From the NCBI GenBank assembly GCA_025934335.1, contig JAICYG010000080.1, positions 1 through 11,236 on the forward strand: a stretch of 11,236 nt of DNA, given 5' to 3'. Both the position numbers and the translations under genes were made by a program. The DNA comes from Thermoleophilia bacterium (GTDB lineage: Bacteria; Actinomycetota; Thermoleophilia; Gaiellales; Gaiellaceae). The notes beneath the pieces are model-generated. The model was not told the DNA's origin. It made no database searches and worked only from the letters and a program-made list of their open reading frames with translations. This document shows positions 1 to 5,656 of the stretch, in pieces (within the stretch, counting starts at the first letter, position 1; the number at the start of each line of letters is the position of its first letter).

Positions 1-497
1 ATCGGCGGATCCGGGTTGATGTTGACGATCACCGGCGCCGACGGTTGCGCCGACGCGGCGGTCGCGACCGCGACGTCGAATGCGAAGGGCACGTCGAAGC
101 AGAAGATGCCGTCTGACGGATTCGTGACCATCGCGTCGGTGAAGTTGTTAGCGCGGCTGTCGACGACGTCGATCGATCCGTCGACGAACGCTTTCACCTT
201 GCCGTGGGCGACTGAACCGGAGGGCCCGGTCGCTCCGGTCGCTCCGGTTGCCCCGGTTGCCCCGGTGGCGCCCGGGTCACCCTTCGCCCCCTGCACGTTC
301 CAGTCGAGCCGCTGTTCCTTGCTCGAGCAGTTCGTCGTCTGGGCGTCGATGACGCGCAACGTCCCGTTGTTCTTCGTGAAACAGGCCGTGATGACGCCGC
401 TCGTGGGAATCGACGCCCACGCGACACCTCCAACGACTGCTGCGACGAGCACGATCGCAACCACCAGCAACCCGCGGTGGCGGATGTTGAACTTCAT
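1..497 (-). CDS. Collagen-like repeat exported/membrane-anchored protein (3' end cut by window)
   Basis: The reading frame starts at ATG 497-495 and runs off the left edge without a stop, giving about 165 residues. A GGAG-containing ribosome binding site (AGAGGAGCAGGC) directly precedes the start. Residues 1-8 are basic (MKFNIRHR), followed by a hydrophobic stretch at about 9-27 (LLVVAIVLVAAVVGGVAW) that reads as a signal peptide or anchor. Next comes a short domain with two cysteines (GVITACFTKNNGTLRVID, TNCSSKEQRLDWN), then a collagen-like stretch GAKGDP, five GAT triplets and GPSG. The part after the repeat (KVKAFVDGSIDVVD to FCFDVPFAFDVAV) is a separate folded segment and is incomplete. 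This layout is common in actinobacterial surface proteins in which a Gly-X-Y spacer separates globular parts. The role is unknown, with an extracellular or cell-wall location inferred. It is separated by 156 bases from the next gene upstream, so it may have its own promoter. Confidence 0.85.
   Translation of the reverse strand, partial: MKFNIRHRGLLVVAIVLVAAVVGGVAWASIPTSGVITACFTKNNGTLRVIDAQTTNCSSKEQRLDWNVQGAKGDPGATGATGATGATGATGPSGSVAHGKVKAFVDGSIDVVDSRANNFTDAMVTNPSDGIFCFDVPFAFDVAVATAASAQPSAPVIVNINPDPP
228..272 (-). repeat. Five tandem 9-bp units encoding Gly-Ala-Thr triplets
   Basis: Five consecutive 9-base units (228-236, 237-245, 246-254, 255-263, 264-272) each encode Gly-Ala-Thr on the minus strand. 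They are flanked by GAKGDP before and GPSG after. The units differ only at a few positions, so the copy number could vary between strains by slippage or recombination. Confidence 0.85.
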
Positions 498-653
498 GCC
501 TGCTCCTCTCCCGTTTCCGTTTAGGTGCATCGAAGCACCGGAAGCGGCGACTGTCTCACGGCAGGGCAAGGAGCCACAACACGGGGCGAACGGAGCGGGA
601 GCCGGTTCCCCCCGAGAGGAGAACGCGGCCCCCGCACCTCCGTCCCCGAAGAG

Positions 654-1178
654 CTACGCGTTCGAGGACTGTTCCTGCATCCGGTCGCTGAGAGTGGAGG
701 TCAGCTCCTCTCCCTGCGTCCGGCCCGAGTCCTTGGCGGTGTCGACGGCGGCACCGACGGCTTCCTGGGCGACGTGCTTGCCACGGTCGACGGCGTCGGA
801 GGCGGTCTCCTTCGCTGCGTCGACCACGCGGTCGGACATCGCGCCGAGCTGCTCGTTCTCGACCCGCGTCTGCGGGAGCAGCGTCCCGAGCAGAAAGCCC
901 ATCGCGAGCCCGCCGAGCGCGAGCCCCAGTGGGTTCCCCTCGGCGGTGGAGCGAACGTGCGAGGCGCCTCGTTTGAGCGTGCGCTGATCCGGCAGCGGCG
1001 CAGTCACGGTGTCCTTCGCTCCGGTCAGTTTCGACTTGACTGCCTGCTTCTTCTCATCGAAGTAGTCCTGTGTCCGCGCGCCGACGTCTGTCTTGTAGCT
1101 GAGCGCATCGACCTCGTCGCCGACCCGCTGCCGCGTCTGCTCTATTTCCGCGCGGATGACGCTCGGGTCTTCGCCCAT
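654..1178 (-). CDS. DUF3618 domain membrane protein
   Basis: A 174-residue protein starting at ATG 1178, with a strong GGAGG eight bases upstream. Residues 1-30 (MGEDPSVIRAEIEQTRQRVGDEVDALSYKT) match the DUF3618 signature of an I-R-x-E-I-E-x-T-R helix followed by DALxYK. Residues 31-80 are charged and helical. One transmembrane segment lies at about 83-103 (LGLALGGLAMGFLLGTLL). The C-terminal 70 residues form a long amphipathic, alanine-rich helix with LEA-like composition (VVDAAKETASDAVDRGKHVAQEAV). Family members usually lie beside Holin-X and other small envelope proteins, as here. Their biochemical role is not established. The start lies 37 bases inside the end of the upstream Holin-X gene, so its ribosome binding site is within that gene and translation is probably coupled. 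Confidence 0.9.
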   Translation of the reverse strand: MGEDPSVIRAEIEQTRQRVGDEVDALSYKTDVGARTQDYFDEKKQAVKSKLTGAKDTVTAPLPDQRTLKRGASHVRSTAEGNPLGLALGGLAMGFLLGTLLPQTRVENEQLGAMSDRVVDAAKETASDAVDRGKHVAQEAVGAAVDTAKDSGRTQGEELTSTLSDRMQEQSSNA

Positions 1179-1567
1179 TCCACGTCCTCCTTCACCGTCT
1201 CGATTGTCTGTTCAGGAACGGGCTTGCCGGCGTCGGCGACCCGCTCCTTCCCCTGTCTCATGAGCACGTACGCGATCGCCGCCAGCGCCGCTCCGACGAT
1301 CAACGCCGCCGCCCAGTCCGGCAGGAAGAGCGCGAAGACCAACACCAGGAAGGCCGTGATCGCGCCGGCCGCGCAGAGGGCGACGACGCCGGCGCCGCCG
1401 AACATCCCGAGCCCCGGTGCCGCCGTCCGACCCTTCTCGGCCATCTCCGCCTTCGCCAGCTCGATCTCCTGCCGCAGGAGCAGCGACAGGTCGCTGGTCA
1501 GGTCCTTCGCCACCGCGCCGATCGGCCGCTCGCGCAGGTCGTTCTCCGTCTCGTTTCGGGTTGCCAT
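1142..1567 (-). CDS. Holin-X / phage holin superfamily III membrane protein (PF07332-like)
   Basis: A 141-residue protein. The N-terminal helix carries the family hallmark DLSLLLRQEIELAKAEM at about residues 25-42. It is followed by a glycine-rich hydrophobic hairpin of two membrane segments (about 52-81 and 84-104) and a charged tail (QGKERVADAGKPVPEQTIETVKEDVEW). Despite the family name, these chromosomal actinobacterial proteins sit in envelope or stress clusters and not next to lysins. No endolysin or phage gene is seen here. It begins 6 bases after the stop of the upstream gene (1574-2191) and overlaps the DUF3618 gene by 37 bases, so all three form one operon. The local ribosome binding site is weak (AGG and GCGGGCG), which fits re-initiation from the upstream gene. 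Confidence 0.88.
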   Translation of the reverse strand: MATRNETENDLRERPIGAVAKDLTSDLSLLLRQEIELAKAEMAEKGRTAAPGLGMFGGAGVVALCAAGAITAFLVLVFALFLPDWAAALIVGAALAAIAYVLMRQGKERVADAGKPVPEQTIETVKEDVEWAKTRASSARK

Positions 1568-1573
1568 CGCCCG

Positions 1574-2191
1574 CTACCTGGTGCCCGCGTACGGATCCCG
1601 CGCGAGCGGGTCGTCGCTCGACGCAGAGGACGTCGCACCGACCGGCAGCTCGGCGCCGTACGGCTCGGTCTCGAGCTCCCGCCGGGCGTACGAGCCCCGG
1701 CTACCGGGCGCCCCCTGCCGGGCCGGCCACTGCTGCCCGTCCCGTGAGTAGTCCCGGGTTCGCTGCTCCGAGCTCGCCTTCAGGAACCGCGCCGTCGCAA
1801 CCCCTGCCAGCATGCCGAGGCCGGCGAGCATCCACGGACGACGGCGCGCGAAGCCTTCGATGTCGCGGATGAGCTCGTCACCGCTCTTCTGCTCGAGGTA
1901 GCTGCCGACGCGGTCGATCCGCTCCGCTGCCTGCCCCGCGAGCCGCGCCGCGTTCGCGTTCCCCTCGTTTTCCAGATCGCTCCCACTGCGGCGAAGCGCA
2001 TCCGCCAGTGAGCGCGCCTGCGTCCCCGCCTGGTTCGACCGTTGGTCGAACTCGTCGCGCAGCCGCCCCGAGCCCTGCTCGCGCAGCTCCGAAGCCTTGT
2101 CCTGGACCGTCGAGGCGGCCTCGTGCACCTTGTCCGACGCCTGGTCGGTCAGTGCCGGCTCGTCGCCGGTCGCACCGGTCGCTTGCGTCAT
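1574..2191 (-). CDS. Membrane-anchored amphipathic-helix protein, ElaB/YqjD/DUF883-like in layout
   Basis: A 205-residue protein. The ATG at 2191 is chosen because GGAAGGAGGGG lies immediately upstream. An in-frame ATG 45 bases earlier (2236) would overlap the proposed promoter. Residues 10-115 are an alanine-rich, highly charged amphipathic helix (SDKVHEAASTVQDKASELREQGSGR and so on). Residues 116-138 (RRRPWMLAGLGMLAGVATARFL) are a single membrane segment preceded by arginines, the layout of the ElaB/YqjD/DUF883 proteins, although I cannot claim sequence membership. The C-terminal 70 residues are polar, low-complexity and rich in Arg, Tyr and Ser. It is the first gene of the operon with the Holin-X and DUF3618 proteins. 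All three are small helical membrane proteins, so a shared envelope role is likely. Confidence 0.82.
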   Translation of the reverse strand: MTQATGATGDEPALTDQASDKVHEAASTVQDKASELREQGSGRLRDEFDQRSNQAGTQARSLADALRRSGSDLENEGNANAARLAGQAAERIDRVGSYLEQKSGDELIRDIEGFARRRPWMLAGLGMLAGVATARFLKASSEQRTRDYSRDGQQWPARQGAPGSRGSYARRELETEPYGAELPVGATSSASSDDPLARDPYAGTR

Positions 2192-2223
2192 GACCCCTCC
2201 TTCCTCGTCGTGGAAGGCGCCAC

Positions 2224-2248
2224 GTAGCCGTTTCACCGACGGTGAAAC
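2224..2248 (-). promoter_or_regulatory. Candidate SigB/SigF-type promoter inside a perfect palindrome
   Basis: Reading the minus strand, GTTT (2248-2245) is followed by 15 bases and then GGCTAC (2229-2224). Group-3 general-stress sigma factors (Bacillus SigB, mycobacterial SigF) recognise GTTT-N13-17-GGGTAT/C-like sites, so this differs at one position of the GGGTAC form. Transcription would start near 2217, leaving a leader of about 26 bases with the strong ribosome binding site before the ATG at 2191. The -35 element and spacer also form the palindrome GTTTCACC-N3-GGTGAAAC (2230-2248), which could bind a repressor or activator. The assignment is inference from motif and position only. Confidence 0.45.
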
Positions 2249-2292
2249 AGCGGCCTCCGACCGGCGGCAGGTTCGTCGCGCGATTCCCGGTG

Positions 2293-2507
2293 CTAGCCGC
2301 CGTCGGCAGCGGCGTCAGGCGACGCTGCGAGCAGCTCTCGCGGGACCGAGAGGGTGTGGCCGGTGGTTCGAACCGGACGTGAATCGCCTGTGCGCGCGCC
2401 CGCATCACGACTCCCGGCGCTCCCGGCTCGTACCCGTAGATCGCGTCGAGCAGGACGACCTCGTCTCCCACCCGAAACCGCTCGTTGCCGGGCACGTCCA
2501 GACTCAT
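2293..2507 (-). pseudogene. Small SH3/KOW-like protein gene with an apparent -1 frameshift
   Basis: From ATG 2507 the frame reads MSLDVPGNERFRVGDEVVLL and continues to IHVRFEP, a compact beta-rich segment of the kind seen in small KOW/SH3-like proteins (GDEVVLLD, GAPGVVMR, HVRFE). A GGGAGTGG lies about eleven bases upstream. After the GAA codon at 2367-2369 this frame degenerates into Ser/Arg/Pro-rich sequence and would run on through the next gene to 1878. One base over, the other frame continues sensibly as TGHTLSVPRELLAASPDAAADGG and stops at 2293-2295, just before the next gene's promoter. The fused product of about 71 residues looks like one intact domain, so I annotate 2293-2507 as a single gene broken by one missing base near 2365-2370. 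It may be a sequencing or assembly error, a real mutation, or less likely recoding, as I see no slippery heptamer. Confidence 0.5.
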
Positions 2508-2549
2508 CGCAGGGCCACTCCCGATTTCGAGCGATGTTTACCCCGGCAG

Positions 2550-2819
2550 TCACGGGTCGTGCCGGAACGGGAGGATCTGTGCCTCGAGCCATTCGATCCG
2601 CTCGCTCAGCGCCTGGATCTCGGCGCCGACTCCAGCGGCCCGTGCCTTGCGGAACTCGTTCGGGAACGCCATCAGCTGCTCCGTGAGCCTGTCGTGGAGA
2701 CGCAAGAGGTCGTCCTGCCGACGGGTGAGCTGCACGAGCTCCGTCGCGAGGGCGTCGAGGTCGGGAAGCTCGTCGGTGGCCACACGCGGTCTATCGGCTG
2801 CGCGACCGGTTCGTTTCAC
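2550..2819 (-). CDS. Small coiled-coil protein of unknown function
   Basis: The conserved-looking core is helical: LDALATELVQLTRRQDDLLRL, then a turn with FPNEFRKARAAG, then GAEIQALSERIEWLEAQIL, ending in PFRHDP. The heptad-like leucines suggest a short antiparallel coiled coil. The start is uncertain because no candidate has a clear ribosome binding site. An upstream ATG at 2927 gives 125 residues, but its first 35 residues are basic, low-complexity and overlap the plus-strand peptide gene. GTG at 2819 gives 89 residues and is the compromise used here. GTG at 2783 gives 77 residues. The stop lies 42 bases before the next minus-strand gene. No function is assigned. Confidence 0.6.
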   Translation of the reverse strand: MKRTGRAADRPRVATDELPDLDALATELVQLTRRQDDLLRLHDRLTEQLMAFPNEFRKARAAGVGAEIQALSERIEWLEAQILPFRHDP

Positions 2820-2838
2820 ATCGCGGCCCGGCAGGTAG
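2813..2838 (+). promoter_or_regulatory. Weak candidate SigB/SigF-type promoter facing right
   Basis: GTTT (2813-2816) is followed by 16 bases and AGGTAG (2833-2838), which keeps the GGTA core of the GGGTAT/C element. It shares the heptamer GTTTCAC with the proposed minus-strand promoter at 2224-2248. It would drive the small membrane peptide at 2909 and possibly the permease genes. The match is imperfect and unsupported by any other signal. Confidence 0.22.
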
Positions 2839-2908
2839 GAGCCTGGCCGGGGCCGAATCACTCGAAAGGGGGAGTTCGGCCGCCGCCGCGAAAGGTGAAA
2901 GAGCAACG

Positions 2909-3019
2909 ATGAAACGGGAAGCGACATCCGGTGCGATCGATGCCTGGTACGCGGGCGCGGTGCTCCTCCTCTTGCTGCTCGCGCTCCTCGGCTACGCCGG
3001 TATCGCCGTAGCGGCCTGA
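2909..3019 (+). CDS. 36-residue single-pass membrane peptide
   Basis: ATG 2909 to TGA 3017-3019 encodes MKREATSGAIDAWYAGAV, then a run of leucines and GYAGIAVAA. The N-terminus is charged and residues 14-35 form one complete transmembrane helix with no polar interruption. A purine-rich GGTGAAAGAG stands five bases before the ATG. The gene fills a gap that otherwise lacks coding potential and is followed by a GC-rich hairpin. It lies 85 bases upstream of the ABC permease pair on the same strand. Small membrane peptides often act as transporter or sensor partners, but no partner is shown here. Codon usage (GCG, CTC, GGC) matches the neighbours. It could be a chance frame, but the uninterrupted hydrophobic helix ending cleanly at a stop supports a real gene. 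Confidence 0.5.
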   Translation: MKREATSGAIDAWYAGAVLLLLLLALLGYAGIAVAA

Positions 3020-3028
3020 AGGCGGAGC

Positions 3029-3044
3029 CGGCCCGAGCGGGCCG
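3029..3044. other. GC-rich hairpin after the small membrane peptide gene
   Basis: CGGCCC-GAGC-GGGCCG forms a perfect 6-bp stem with a 4-base loop, ten bases after the stop at 3019. There is no T-tract, so a classical intrinsic terminator is not supported. A weak terminator or mRNA 3'-end stabiliser is possible. Confidence 0.3.
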
Positions 3045-3060
3045 CGCGAGAATCCAGCAA

Positions 3061-3100
3061 AAGATCTGGTCACGATCTTCGACCGGTGGTAGCGTCGAAG
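3061..3100 (+). promoter_or_regulatory. Two overlapping inverted repeats in the leader of the permease genes
   Basis: AAGATC-N7-GATCTT (3061-3079) overlaps CTTCGAC-N10-GTCGAAG (3077-3100). The two dyads share CTT at 3077-3079, so they cannot both fold fully in RNA. The second dyad's right arm contains the GAAG that is the only Shine-Dalgarno-like sequence before ATG 3105. They could be operator half-sites or mutually exclusive leader stems. Function is inferred. Confidence 0.3.
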
Positions 3101-3104
3101 CGAG

Positions 3105-4169
3105 ATGGGCGCGACCGTGTCCTCTCGCGCCGAGCCGGTTCAGGGTCGAGTACCCGTCGGCCTCTGGCGTAGCGGCTGGCGGCGGCTGCGGCGGGACCGG
3201 GGAGGCTTCGTCTCCCTCGTCGCTGCAGCGGCGATCGTCTTGCTCGCGCTCTTCGGAAGCGCGACCGTCTCACGCCTCGTCGGCCACGACGGCAACACGC
3301 CGTTCCTCTTCGCGGCGAGCGCCGAGCACCGGCCCGTCGGGCCGTGGACGCACGTGCCGACGCCGAAGACCCCGACCTTCGACGCGTACGGCAACCTGCT
3401 GACGCCGAAGAAGGGGACGAAGAGCACGCTGTTCGTGTTCGGCGCGGACGGCCCGCTCGGCCGCGACGAGCTGATCCGGCTGCTCGACGGGCTGCGGACG
3501 TCGCTCGAGATCGGGATCGGCGCGATGCTGGTCGCGCTCGTGATCGCGGTGCCGATCGGCGCCGCCGCCGGCTACTTCGGCGGGGCCGTGGACGCGTTCG
3601 TCTCGCAGTTCACGGAGACGGTGATGGCGTTCCCGCTGCTCCTGTTCCTGCTCTTCGCGAACCGCTACCTGATCGGAGACATCCGCTCGGTCGGCTGGAG
3701 CTGGGTCGTGCCCCAGGGCGCGATCGGCGAGGCCGTGCTGATCGGGACGTTCACCGCCTTCTACCCGATCAGGCTGATCCGGGCGCAGCTGTTTGTGTTG
3801 CGGAACGCCGAGTTCGTCGAGGCGGCGCACATGGTCGGCACCTCCACGTGGCGCATCCTCCGCCGCCACCTGCTGCCGCACCTCGCGCCGATCCTCCTCG
3901 TCTGGGCCGGTGTCGCGATCGGGACGAACATCCTCGCCGAGGTCGGCCTCAGCTTCCTCGGCATCGGCGTGCAGGTCTCGACGCCGACGCTCGGGTCGCT
4001 GCTCTCGGCGGTTTGGGGGACGATCTACAACCCGCAGACGTACAACAGCAAGATCTACACGCCGTGGCAGACGATCTTCCCGATGGTGACGATCGTCCTG
4101 ACGGTCGTCTCCCTCAACCGCCTCTCCGAGGCGATCCGGCGCGCGCTCGAGCCGCGGGCGGTGCGGTGA
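3105..4169 (+). CDS. Peptide/nickel-type ABC transporter permease, DppC/OppC-like
   Basis: A 354-residue inner-membrane subunit of a binding-protein-dependent importer. The first transmembrane helix is at about residues 34-54 (FVSLVAAAAIVLLALFGSATV). It is followed by a long external segment (about 60-120), the usual DppC layout. The BPD_transp_1 core starts at about 127 (LRTSLEIGIGAMLVALVIAV), with further helices to about 345. The cytoplasmic coupling (EAA) loop is clear: EAAHMVGTSTWRILRRHLLP beginning at residue 239, with the conserved G at 245 and the I-x-x-x-x-LP ending that docks on the ATPase. The external segment is unusually long and contains TPKTPTFDAYGNLLTPKKG. The ribosome binding site is weak (GAAGCGAG). 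Its TGA overlaps the GTG start of the B-type permease as GTGA. Substrate cannot be read from the sequence; oligopeptides are the commonest for the family. Confidence 0.93.
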   Translation: MGATVSSRAEPVQGRVPVGLWRSGWRRLRRDRGGFVSLVAAAAIVLLALFGSATVSRLVGHDGNTPFLFAASAEHRPVGPWTHVPTPKTPTFDAYGNLLTPKKGTKSTLFVFGADGPLGRDELIRLLDGLRTSLEIGIGAMLVALVIAVPIGAAAGYFGGAVDAFVSQFTETVMAFPLLLFLLFANRYLIGDIRSVGWSWVVPQGAIGEAVLIGTFTAFYPIRLIRAQLFVLRNAEFVEAAHMVGTSTWRILRRHLLPHLAPILLVWAGVAIGTNILAEVGLSFLGIGVQVSTPTLGSLLSAVWGTIYNPQTYNSKIYTPWQTIFPMVTIVLTVVSLNRLSEAIRRALEPRAVR

Positions 4170-5251
4170 GAGCAGCCAGGTACCTGACCGGACGCGTCGC
4201 GCGGGCCGTGCTGACGCTGCTGACGATGATCGCCGTCACGTTCGCGCTCTACTTCGCGATCGAGACGAACCCGCCGGTCGGGATGTTCTTCCCGGACGTG
4301 GCGAAGGGAACGCCAGCGACGAAGCAGCAGACCGAGCTCGTCGACCACCTCTTCTACCTCGACCGCTCGAAGGTCGGCCTGTACGTCAGCTATGTCGGCC
4401 ACCTCGTCCGCGGCGATCTCGGCCACCGCACGACGCTCGTCCACGGCCGGATCGTCGACGCGGGGGCGGTCGCGCCCTACCAGCAGCTGCGCGTGACGTT
4501 GTCGATCCTGCTCGGCGGCGCCCTGCTCGTCGTGCTGTTCTCGCTGCCGCTCGGCGCAGTGTCGGGCACACGCATCGGCTCGTGGTCGGATCGCGTCATC
4601 TCGTTCGGCGCACTCGTCTTCGTGTGCATGCACCCGATGATGCTCGGCCTCATCCTGCGCAGCGCCGGCGGGCGCGTCGACTGGCTGCCCACGAGCGGCT
4701 ACTGCACGTTCGTGAAGCACCCCGCCCCTACGGGCGGGTTCTTCCCGGCCGACTACAAGCCGTGCGGCGGGCCGGTCGACTGGGCCACGCACCTGATCCT
4801 GCCGTGGCTCACCTTCGCGCTGCTCTTCCTCGCCCTCTACACGCGGATGATCCGCGCCAGTGTCGCGGAGACGGTCCAGGAGGACTTCGTTCGCACGGCC
4901 CGCGCCAAGGGCGCCTCGCAAACCCGCGTGCTCGCGCGCCACGTCCTTCCGAGCGCGGGCCTGCGCGTGCTCACCATGGTCGGGATGGAGATCGGCACCG
5001 CGATCGGCGTGTGCATCTACATCGAGTCGGCGTTCGGGATGTCCGGTCTCGGCATCGCCGCGGTCACCGAGCTCGGCGGCGCGCAGCTCTTCCTCGAGCT
5101 GCCCTACATGCTCGCGATCGTGGTGCTGATCACGCTGATCGTGATCGTCGGCAACCTGGTCGTCGACCTGCTCTATGCCGTGCTCGATCCGCGCGTCGGC
5201 GTGCAGAAGGGGGCGCAGCGGACAAAGAGCCTCGTCGGCGGCGTGTTCTAA
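4166..5251 (+). CDS. Peptide/nickel-type ABC transporter permease, DppB/OppB-like
   Basis: The GTG at 4166 overlaps the upstream stop (GTGA), so translation is coupled, and the frame gives 361 residues. The N-terminus RYLTGRVARAVLTLLTMIAVTFALYF is the standard DppB first helix, followed by the external region with TELVDHLFYLDRSKVGLYVSYVGHLVRGDLG (compare the family's G-D-L-G-x-S motif). The coupling loop is FVRTARAKGASQTRVLARHVLP, with R-T-A-R-A-K-G at residues 243-249. The C-terminus (DLLYAVLDPRV) is typical of the family. One external loop carries an insert with two cysteines (GYCTFVKHPAP to YKPCGG), possibly a disulfide. The C-before-B order is the reverse of the usual dppBC. No ATPase (D/F) or substrate-binding protein gene follows, so they must be encoded upstream elsewhere or unlinked. 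Confidence 0.93.
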   Translation: MRAARYLTGRVARAVLTLLTMIAVTFALYFAIETNPPVGMFFPDVAKGTPATKQQTELVDHLFYLDRSKVGLYVSYVGHLVRGDLGHRTTLVHGRIVDAGAVAPYQQLRVTLSILLGGALLVVLFSLPLGAVSGTRIGSWSDRVISFGALVFVCMHPMMLGLILRSAGGRVDWLPTSGYCTFVKHPAPTGGFFPADYKPCGGPVDWATHLILPWLTFALLFLALYTRMIRASVAETVQEDFVRTARAKGASQTRVLARHVLPSAGLRVLTMVGMEIGTAIGVCIYIESAFGMSGLGIAAVTELGGAQLFLELPYMLAIVVLITLIVIVGNLVVDLLYAVLDPRVGVQKGAQRTKSLVGGVF

Positions 5252-5646
5252 CCGCGCGCCGGCACGGGGTAGAGGCAGAGGCCGACAACGCGTCCTCCCG
5301 GCAGATGGTGCAGGACAGCCTGCGTGAGGCTGAGGATGACCGGGCGCACGACGAGATCCGAGTGGTCGCCCTTCGCCGGCGGCGACACGGCGATCCGGTG
5401 TTGTGGCCCCGCGCAGGCCACAGATCGAATCGGCTTCGCGTCCTGCCGGCCGTCGGCGCGGTGCGCGGGAGCAGAGGACGCGACGCCCGGCGGCCCGGAG
5501 CCCGGTGGCGACGGGCGCAGCAGGAGGACGAGACCCAGCGCGAGGCAGAGCAGCAGCAGCGATCCCGTCACGACTCGCCGGCGCCGTTGACGGCGGCGCG
5601 CGTCCTCGATCACGGCGCGTCTCGGAATGGCAAACGTCGGCGTCAT
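5248..5646 (-). CDS. Unknown single-pass membrane protein co-transcribed with the GntR regulator
   Basis: The ATG at 5646 is chosen over one at 5706 because AAGGAGAGCGA precedes it, and because the earlier start would overlap the regulator gene. The product is 132 residues. Residues 8-24 are strongly basic (PRRAVIEDARRRQRRRR), then one transmembrane helix at 25-43 (VVTGSLLLLCLALGLVLLL). A Pro/Gly linker leads to an external domain of about 75 residues with two cysteines (SVACAGP, VVGLCLYPVP) that may pair. It begins 10 bases after the regulator's stop, so the two are one operon. YtrA-type GntR regulators are normally followed by a membrane protein or ABC exporter, which suggests an envelope or signal-related role. 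I do not recognise the family. Its TAG overlaps the convergent permease gene's stop by four bases. Confidence 0.78.
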   Translation of the reverse strand: MTPTFAIPRRAVIEDARRRQRRRRVVTGSLLLLCLALGLVLLLRPSPPGSGPPGVASSAPAHRADGRQDAKPIRSVACAGPQHRIAVSPPAKGDHSDLVVRPVILSLTQAVLHHLPGGRVVGLCLYPVPARG

Positions 5647-5656
5647 TCGCTCTCCT

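Noticed and set aside
524..539. Hairpin GGTGC-N6-GCACC between the collagen-like and DUF3618 genes
   Set aside because: A five-base stem with no T-tract is weak in such GC-rich DNA. It may be chance, so I do not call it a terminator.
1142..1567. Prophage reading of the Holin-X gene
   Set aside because: There is no endolysin, capsid, integrase or attachment-site repeat nearby. The family is common in chromosomal actinobacterial envelope clusters.
2224..2248. Intrinsic terminator reading of the palindrome before the envelope operon
   Set aside because: The three-base loop with 8-bp AT-containing arms and no T-tract on either strand fits an operator or promoter better than a terminator.
1878..2292. 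Continuation of the small SH3/KOW-like frame beyond 2293
   Set aside because: After the junction the sequence becomes Arg/Ser/Pro-rich and covers the promoter and the 5' part of the next gene, as expected for an out-of-frame read-through.
3344..4165. Upstream extension of the B-type permease frame
   Set aside because: The translated sequence is Arg/Asp/Ala low-complexity in antiphase to the C-type permease. The family N-terminus begins exactly at the GTG at 4166, which overlaps the preceding stop.
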